Of a DNA stretch of 44,438 nt, positions 38,931 through 44,438 are shown piece after piece. The position numbers and the translations under genes were made by a program. Below the pieces are notes generated by a model that did no database searches, was not told where the DNA came from, and worked only from the letters and a program-made list of their open reading frames with translations. Origin of the DNA: Holosporales bacterium. Its GTDB lineage: Bacteria; Pseudomonadota; Alphaproteobacteria; RUG11792. Every line of letters starts with the position of its first letter. The first letter of the stretch is position 1. The stretch is taken from positions 1-44,438 of the forward strand of contig JAITPA010000019.1 in NCBI GenBank assembly GCA_031289695.1, written 5' to 3'.

Positions 38931-40352
38931 GTGTCGTTCTTGCAATTCTTGTTTGAACGACATGGCATTGGTAACGACGTATATAACATAGCGCTTGCGA
39001 GTAACGAAGAAGATGTTCTAGATGTTCTCGTAAGTGCTTGTGATTTTAGCGAAGAAGAGCTCGGCGAACTATGCGCTGAGTACTATGGTTTGAAATATAC
39101 TGACCTGAAGTGTTTTTCAAAAATCCCAGAAATGGACTACGTCGGACTAGAATCGATTCTAGTCTTACCTTTTGATGTTTCATCTGAGCACGTTAGCGTT
39201 GCAATCCTAAAGCCAAACGACCTCGAAACGGATGATAAACTAAAGAGATATTTGTCTTTGTGTAATACAACAAAGAATTTATCACCAATATATTGCATAA
39301 CCTCAAAAAATGCGATGCTAAATATATTCAATGAAATAAATAAATCCGATGCAAATTCTATAGATAGACTTATTTCTGATGCCATGAGGACACTCGCATC
39401 GGATATCCACATAACTCCATTTCAGAAAACATTTAAGATAATGCTCAGGATTGATGGGATTTTGACTGATTATAGGACGTTATTTATCGGTGAATTCCAA
39501 CAGCTATCGATAGCGCTTAAGGTTATGGCAAAGCTCGATATTTCCGAAACAAGAAGACCGCAGTCTGGTCATTTCCAGAAAGGCAACATAGATTTTAGGA
39601 TATCAACCCATCCAACAACGTATGGCGAAAATATAGTCATTAGGATCCTAAATAAGGACAAGGAGCTAATATCGATTGAAAACATCGGATTTACCGAAGA
39701 TCGGATCGCGTATCTCAAACACATTTCAACATACCAAAACGGGATGATTATTTTCTGCGGACCAACTGGTTCGGGAAAGACAACCTCAATTTATTCATTA
39801 CTCGAGGTGATGGATAAAAAATCAAGAAATATCATGACCCTTGAAGATCCAGTCGAATACAAAATCGCGAATGTAAGGCAGACTGAGATAACGAGGGGAG
39901 TTATCGAGTTTGCCGAGGGGGTACGCTCAATCCTACGCCAGGATCCAGATGTAATATTGATCGGCGAAATAAGGGATGAGGAAACTGCAAAAATGGCTGT
40001 TAGAGCATCAATGACGGGTCATCTTGTTCTAACAACAATCCACTCGAACGATAGCTTCGGGGTGATCTCAAGGCTTCGAGAATTTAATATACCTAATTCT
40101 TTAATAGCCGACAATATAATCGCAATTATTTCTCAAAGACTTGTCAGAAAAAATGCCAGAATAGGTCGCACTATAGTTTCTGAGATCTTGAAAATTAGCA
40201 GATCAATAAATGAGATGATATGCTTTGGTGAAAATATCCAAAAGCTAAGAGATGTCGCATCTAGCGGTGACGAATTCAGAACGATAGAAGAGGATATGCT
40301 CGATAAAATCAAAAAAGGTGAAGTCTTTCAACTAGACTTTGTGCTACAATAA
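38931..40352 (+). CDS. GspE/PilB-family secretion or pilus assembly ATPase, lacking the tetracysteine motif
   Basis: This is a traffic ATPase powering pseudopilus or pilus assembly at the inner membrane. The N-terminal domain (1-130) is short and loosely like GspE. Then come LASDIHITPFQ (155-165), the Walker A GPTGSGKTT (277-285), the Asp box MTLEDPVEY (302-310), Walker B VILIGEIRDEETA (341-353) and the His box HLVLTTIHSND (364-374). In typical GspE/PilB a four-cysteine zinc loop follows 'QRLVR+LC'; here the sequence SQRLVRKNARIGRTIV has none. The start is GTG at 38931. At 473 residues it is short for PilB (about 560). It may serve the prepilin at 15759; inner-membrane partners (GspF/PilC) are not in the window. 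Confidence 0.9.
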   Translation: MSFLQFLFERHGIGNDVYNIALASNEEDVLDVLVSACDFSEEELGELCAEYYGLKYTDLKCFSKIPEMDYVGLESILVLPFDVSSEHVSVAILKPNDLETDDKLKRYLSLCNTTKNLSPIYCITSKNAMLNIFNEINKSDANSIDRLISDAMRTLASDIHITPFQKTFKIMLRIDGILTDYRTLFIGEFQQLSIALKVMAKLDISETRRPQSGHFQKGNIDFRISTHPTTYGENIVIRILNKDKELISIENIGFTEDRIAYLKHISTYQNGMIIFCGPTGSGKTTSIYSLLEVMDKKSRNIMTLEDPVEYKIANVRQTEITRGVIEFAEGVRSILRQDPDVILIGEIRDEETAKMAVRASMTGHLVLTTIHSNDSFGVISRLREFNIPNSLIADNIIAIISQRLVRKNARIGRTIVSEILKISRSINEMICFGENIQKLRDVASSGDEFRTIEEDMLDKIKKGEVFQLDFVLQ

Positions 40353-40388
40353 TTATAGAAGGTTATTTAGATTTTAGCTATTTGGGAT

Positions 40389-40874
40389 ATGGTTAAGCCT
40401 CTTTGCTTGTTGATTTTTACTCTCACTGGAAGTGCGATTGCAGGAGCGGTATCAGCGGAATGGGGGTTTAGTTCGTGGATTGAATTCATGGACTCGCTGT
40501 TATATGAGATAGATAATGAGTCGGCCGAGTTTAAGGACATAACTGATTATATTAATGATGCGAAAAATTCATTGAACGTAATTGTGGCAAAACAGAAAAG
40601 CTCTGCAACTGACGATGAGCTGGTTGCTTTGGTTGATGCATTCAACGAAAAGATACAGGCAATTCGCGATCAGTATGAAAAAATGAAAATAAAGCCTGGG
40701 AAAATTTTGCAAAAGTGGAGGGCTCCGGATATGTTGGTTCTCTCAGATCGAGGTGGTGCAAGCTGCAAAAGGAAAAGGAGAGTGCTTGGTGATTGTCCAA
40801 ATAAGGTTTTGGAGGTTGTCGAGACAAAGCGTGAGGAAACTCTGACACCAATTCCAACAAAAGAAGAACACTGA
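40389..40874 (+). CDS. Secreted protein of unknown function
   Basis: This 161-residue protein has a signal peptide (MVKPLCLLIFTLTGSAIAGAVSA, cleavage near residue 23). It then has a helical, mildly coiled part (SAEFKDITDYINDAKNSLNVIVAKQ and FNEKIQAIRDQYEKMKIK) and a basic C-terminal tail with two Cys (GGASCKRKRRVLGDCPNK) that could form a disulphide. I do not recognise a family. It is flanked by the secretion ATPase (36 bp) and the CorC-like gene (4 bp), all on one strand, so it is probably translated from the same message. Export makes a link with the secretion ATPase attractive but unproven. Confidence 0.72.
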   Translation: MVKPLCLLIFTLTGSAIAGAVSAEWGFSSWIEFMDSLLYEIDNESAEFKDITDYINDAKNSLNVIVAKQKSSATDDELVALVDAFNEKIQAIRDQYEKMKIKPGKILQKWRAPDMLVLSDRGGASCKRKRRVLGDCPNKVLEVVETKREETLTPIPTKEEH

Positions 40875-40878
40875 GAAC

Positions 40879-42153
40879 ATGTTGTTTAACATATCGTTAG
40901 TAGTCGTTCTGCTCATTTGCTCTGCATATTTTTCGGCGTGTGAGACGGCCATAACTGCCTGCTCAAAACATAAGATTTTTAGTTTATCAAATGAAGGAAA
41001 TAAGAAAGCCATTATAATCACAAAACTGCGTGAAGAAATTAGTTTAGTAATTAGTTCTATTTTGGTTTGTGCAACGATATTGAACGCTCTAACCGTAGCT
41101 GTAACAACAAATATGTTTGTTGAAGTCCTTGGGGACTGCGCCATCTTCTTCGCTCCGATTATCACAAGTATATTTATAGTTCTTTTCGCAGAAGTATTGC
41201 CGAAGATGCTAACGATTGCATCTCCAGAAGATATACTGCTACCATCAGCGGTCTTTATAAAATACACACATGTCGTGTTGAAGCCACTGAACAGGATAAT
41301 TGGGTTTGTGGCGAGCAGGATTATATCCATTATTAGGCGTTCGTCAAAACATAATGAGTTCGAAAGTTCCCTAAATGAACTTAGGGGAGCTATAGCGCTT
41401 CATAAAGGCATCGATATTGAAGATACCGAAAAAGAAAAAGAAATGCTTCAGAGTGTGTTGGATTTGGGAACAGTACAAGTGAGCAACATCATAGTACACA
41501 GAAAAAATGTGACAATGTTTTGTGCAGATGAAAGTATTGATACCCTCGTCGATAGAGTAATGGATTGTCCGTTTACCAGAGTTCCTCTTTGGAGTGGGGA
41601 GCAAGACAATATAGTCGGGGTTCTCCATGCAAATGATTTTTTGAAGGCCATTAAAAGATGCAGCTCAATCGAGGATTTAAATGTTTTGGAGATAGCTAGA
41701 AAACCTTGGTTTATCCCGGAAAATAAAGATCTCCTGGATCAGCTGCAGGACTTTAAACAGAGACACGAACACTTCGCGGTGGTCGTCGATGAATATGGGA
41801 GTTTCATGGGAATAATTACCTTAGAAGACATCTTGGAAGAGATAGTTGGTAATATCGAAGATGAACATGATGTTGCCGCCGTGGCTGGCATTAGGCAACA
41901 ACTAGATGGGTCATACGTAGTTGATGGTTCCGTTAATATTCGGGATCTCAACAGAGAAATTGACTCCAAATTTAAGAGCGATATGGCAGCGACGGTAGCT
42001 GGACTTGTCATAAATTCAGTTGGCATAATTCCTGAAATTGGGCAGACATTTGTTTTGCATGGATACAAATTTGATATTTTGAAACGTCAGAGAAATCAGG
42101 TAACATTACTTAAGGTGTCAACACTGTCGGAAAATGAAAATGCTGAAAAATAG
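40879..42153 (+). CDS. CorC/HlyC-family transporter (CNNM domain with CBS pair)
   Basis: This 424-residue protein begins with a CNNM/DUF21 membrane domain of three to four helices (LVVVLLICSAYFSACETAI and SIFIVLFAEVLPKMLTIAS). Next is a linker with a CBS pair (VSNIIVHRKNVTMFCADES and HFAVVVDEYGSFMGIITLEDILEEIVGNI), and last a CorC_HlyC domain (DGSVNIRDLNREIDSKF, TVAGLVINSVGIIPEIGQTF). Relatives are implicated in Mg2+ or Co2+ resistance and efflux, and an old link with haemolysin named the family. The last 20 bases overlap the next gene. Confidence 0.92.
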   Translation: MLFNISLVVVLLICSAYFSACETAITACSKHKIFSLSNEGNKKAIIITKLREEISLVISSILVCATILNALTVAVTTNMFVEVLGDCAIFFAPIITSIFIVLFAEVLPKMLTIASPEDILLPSAVFIKYTHVVLKPLNRIIGFVASRIISIIRRSSKHNEFESSLNELRGAIALHKGIDIEDTEKEKEMLQSVLDLGTVQVSNIIVHRKNVTMFCADESIDTLVDRVMDCPFTRVPLWSGEQDNIVGVLHANDFLKAIKRCSSIEDLNVLEIARKPWFIPENKDLLDQLQDFKQRHEHFAVVVDEYGSFMGIITLEDILEEIVGNIEDEHDVAAVAGIRQQLDGSYVVDGSVNIRDLNREIDSKFKSDMAATVAGLVINSVGIIPEIGQTFVLHGYKFDILKRQRNQVTLLKVSTLSENENAEK

Positions 42154-42763
42154 TAGAGTCGTTAAGTCGAAGAACTTTAATGAGACGAAAAGAATTGTTG
42201 TGTTGCTACATGGATATGGAACATCAGGAGAAGACTTTGCGAAAGTGGGAGATACACTGTTATCAAAGATACTTGATGATACAGTGTTTTTGTTTCCAGA
42301 TGCTCCGTATCAGTGCGAGGCAGGTGTCGGGAGAAAGTGGTTTAACCTCAATACAATGTCATTTGAAGAGCTGCGAAGTGGACTAGAGGCATCAGCTCCG
42401 CTTGTTTATGAATTCGTGCAAAAGGCTGCAGAAGAATATAGATGTAAAGATATCAGTGTTATTGGATTTTCGCAGGGAGCTATGCTGGCCTTTGAGATGC
42501 TCTATTATCCAGGTATTTCAAAAATAATCCCCTATTCGGGTATATTTGCATTTGCTCAGGATAAAGCCATTAAATCAAAGGCAGATGTCTTGATTGTTCA
42601 TTCTTACGATGATTTCGTGGTGCCATATAAAAACGCGGAATTAGCAATGGAGAATCTTGAAATATTAGGACTAAATCGCAAGGTGATAACATGTCACGAC
42701 ATTGGTCATTCTATATCGATCGAGGGCTGGGAAGACGGGATGAGTTTTATACGATCTCGATAA
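42134..42763 (+). CDS. Phospholipase/carboxylesterase-family alpha/beta hydrolase
   Basis: The 209-residue protein has the triad of this family: nucleophile Ser113 in VIGFSQGAML, an Asp at 159 or 160 in VHSYDDFVVP, and His192 in HDIGHSIS. The oxyanion region is VVLLHGYGTSGEDF, and the opening FPDAPYQCEAGVGRKWF is typical. There is no signal peptide, so it acts in the cytoplasm on small esters, short acyl chains or S-acyl proteins; the substrate is undetermined. Its start overlaps the CorC-like gene by 20 bases in another frame. Confidence 0.93.
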   Translation: MKMLKNSRVVKSKNFNETKRIVVLLHGYGTSGEDFAKVGDTLLSKILDDTVFLFPDAPYQCEAGVGRKWFNLNTMSFEELRSGLEASAPLVYEFVQKAAEEYRCKDISVIGFSQGAMLAFEMLYYPGISKIIPYSGIFAFAQDKAIKSKADVLIVHSYDDFVVPYKNAELAMENLEILGLNRKVITCHDIGHSISIEGWEDGMSFIRSR

Positions 42764-42778
42764 AATAAAGGTTATTTT

Positions 42779-44107
42779 ATGTCAAGTTGTGATGGATCTA
42801 TTGACAGCTCGTTTCGTAGTATCATCAAAATTTCTCTTCCGATAATACTGAGTTGTTTGTCAACAAATTTGATGTATGTTGTTGATAGGATAATATTGGC
42901 AGGATATTCTGTGGAAGCAATGTATGCTGCTACCGTATCCGGAAATTTTGTTGCAATCCTTGCGTGGGTGTTGGTTGGAATAGCGAGCACCGCTGAGGTG
43001 TTCGTTGGGCAATTCAATGGAGCGAAACAATTTGATAAACTGGAAATTCCGATTTGGCAAATGGTTTATATGTCGCTTGCATCCGCAGTTGTGTTTTTCC
43101 CAATTGGATACTTTTCTGAATATATAAATTTTTTGCCGGATTATGCGTTGGACTATGGAGTGGCTTATCAACGACCTCTCTGCTATTTTGGGTTTCTGCC
43201 AAGCCTTATAGCCGGGCTTTCTGCTTTTTTTATAGGCCAGGGTAAAACAAGGATCGTTACGGTTGTCGTAATCAGTGGCAATGTACTTAATGCCTTTATG
43301 AGTTACTATTTCGTTTACTATCTCAATGGAGGAACATCTGGAGCAGCTACTGCGACAGTGATATCTGAGATTGTGCAGGCCATAGTATTGGCAGTTATGT
43401 TCCTTCAAGGAAGTAATAAAAATTTTTCTTTTAATAAAAAGATGTTACTGAATTGTATAAGGATTGGTTGGCCAGTATCAATTGGACATTTTTTTATGAT
43501 ATTGGCATGGTATGTAATTTCTACAATCACTGGATATTCATCCAAAAAATTGGGAGTAACCTGGGGAATTGCCTGCAATATTTATATAATATCATCGTTT
43601 TTCTCTGAAGGGGCAACTAAAGCAACTGCGGCAATAGTTTCGAATATGATAGGCCGTCGTGATATAGGATCAGTCTTCGTAGTTTTCAAAAAGTTCATGT
43701 TGCTTGTTATCGCATTCACACTACTATTATCGATCCCTATGGTGTTTTTTCCAGACATGACTTTGAACCTTCTAAACCTAGTAAATAGCGATATTTCTGA
43801 TCTAAGAACAGAGCTATTGGATGTTTTGAAATTCAGCTTAGGTTGTCTTTTTATAGAATCTGCTGTGTATATAATCGGTGGCGTTTTGATGGCAGGTGGA
43901 GACACGAAATACACAACAATTGTTTCTCAGGTATGTTTTTGGGGAATTGTGGTTATTCCGACGTGTATCCTTCACGCTTTAGGTAAATTGACATCTGTAG
44001 TGGAAGTATATACTGCGATGACACTTAGTTTTACATTGATTTTTATTTTTATCTACAGAAGATTCATGACTAAAAAATGGATCAACAAACTTAATGCGTT
44101 GCTTTAA
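42779..44107 (+). CDS. MATE family multidrug/toxin efflux transporter (second copy)
   Basis: This 442-residue protein of about twelve membrane segments is clearly paralogous to the protein at 380-1735: SCLSTNLMYVVDRIILAGYS, GQFNGAKQFDKLEIPIWQMVY, SGAATATVISEIVQAIVLAVM and a second-half PVSIGHFFMILAWYV. It probably exports cationic compounds with H+ or Na+ exchange; substrate unknown. It begins 15 bp after the esterase gene with AAAGGTTATTTT before the ATG, so it is likely the last gene of the CorC-esterase-MATE run. Confidence 0.9.
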   Translation: MSSCDGSIDSSFRSIIKISLPIILSCLSTNLMYVVDRIILAGYSVEAMYAATVSGNFVAILAWVLVGIASTAEVFVGQFNGAKQFDKLEIPIWQMVYMSLASAVVFFPIGYFSEYINFLPDYALDYGVAYQRPLCYFGFLPSLIAGLSAFFIGQGKTRIVTVVVISGNVLNAFMSYYFVYYLNGGTSGAATATVISEIVQAIVLAVMFLQGSNKNFSFNKKMLLNCIRIGWPVSIGHFFMILAWYVISTITGYSSKKLGVTWGIACNIYIISSFFSEGATKATAAIVSNMIGRRDIGSVFVVFKKFMLLVIAFTLLLSIPMVFFPDMTLNLLNLVNSDISDLRTELLDVLKFSLGCLFIESAVYIIGGVLMAGGDTKYTTIVSQVCFWGIVVIPTCILHALGKLTSVVEVYTAMTLSFTLIFIFIYRRFMTKKWINKLNALL

Positions 44108-44234
44108 TGAGGCATGGAGGTAGAATGGCTTCGGGAGCAAATAAACTGAGATATGTGATGTTTGTTCAGCAAGCCGGATGTAATTAATTTTTGGCTCTTG
44201 ACTAGCATCTTAGTAAGAAGTAGGATAAAAGGCC

Positions 44235-44438
44235 ATGAAATACAACAGGTTGAGCAAACAAAAAGTTAACAAAATAAAGGAACGGGAAAGTGTTTGTAAC
44301 AATAGTGCCTAGTTGTTCGAAAGATGAATTGATACCTATAATTCAAGGGAAAATATTGGCTGGATCAACTATTCATACAGATGGTTGGAAGGCGTATGAT
44401 GGCTTGGTTCTCAATGGGTATGACCATTATAGGGTTTT
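44235..44438 (+). pseudogene. IS1595-type transposase, internally deleted and frameshifted; cut by window edge
   Basis: The ATG at 44235 opens MKYNRLSKQKVNKI, a typical N-terminus of IS1595-group transposases. About 10 codons later the frame is lost, and from about 44281 a different frame reads RNGKVFVTIVPSCSKDEL, then IHTDGWKAYDGLVLNGYDHYRV, the DDE region of the same family, which runs off the window. About 130 residues that should separate the two parts are missing, and the two parts are in different frames. This is therefore a deletion remnant of the insertion sequence. Terminal repeats cannot be identified, since the far end is not shown. The 127 bp between the MATE stop and this start hold nothing else I can support. 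Confidence 0.72.

Overview
The window is AT-rich bacterial chromosome and most likely comes from a host-associated alphaproteobacterium, perhaps of the Holosporales/Paracaedibacter kind. This is an inference, not a proof. It rests on the order tRNA-Trp, secE, nusG, rplK, rplA, rplJ, rplL, rpoB, rpoC; on recF-gyrB; on alpha-like protein sequences (rpoB, the mini NrdD-like protein); and on the accessory content: a lone type VI VgrG, isolated phage/GTA-type head-tail genes, several secreted lineage-specific proteins and transposase remnants.

Layout: 1-191, edge of a PD-(D/E)XK (Rpn-type) transposase/nuclease. 380-3355, a MATE transporter and an ABC-F ATPase. 3611-4441, a secreted Gln-rich tandem-repeat protein. 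4448-9195 (minus), a tightly overlapped run: mini NrdD-like protein, grpE, cysS, pgpA, mutL and a small membrane protein. 9331-13634 (plus), pssA, recF, gyrB. 13648-16358 (minus), a prepilin-like gene directly followed by vgrG. 16541-17887, xseA. 18138-18680, a secreted repeat protein. 18780-30964 (minus), the transcription/translation block from tRNA-Trp to rpoC plus ruvX. 31094-31220, an apparent small RNA gene. 31286-32112, two phage/GTA neck-type genes. 32145-33089, a secreted NlpC/P60-like hydrolase. 33237-38097 (minus), rplU, rpmA, an SPFH protein, a SIMPL protein, eno and fabI, headed by an unknown gene. 38318-44107 (plus), an acidic secreted protein, a GspE/PilB-type ATPase, another secreted protein, a CorC-like transporter, an esterase and a second MATE transporter. 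44235-44438, an internally deleted IS1595-type transposase.

Most of the window is housekeeping: replication and repair (recF, gyrB, mutL, xseA, ruvX), transcription and translation (rpo, rpl, nusG, cysS, tRNA-Trp), membrane lipid synthesis (pssA, pgpA, fabI) and glycolysis (eno). Between these blocks sit short accessory islands carrying secretion parts (VgrG, prepilin, secretion ATPase), signal-peptide proteins and mobile-element debris.

The two least ordinary signals are both RNA. One is a compact promoter-to-terminator unit at 31094-31220 that would make a ~90-nt RNA displaying an anti-Shine-Dalgarno sequence. The other is a 113-bp four-way cloverleaf of near-perfect hairpins lodged inside the L10 leader between rplA and rplJ.
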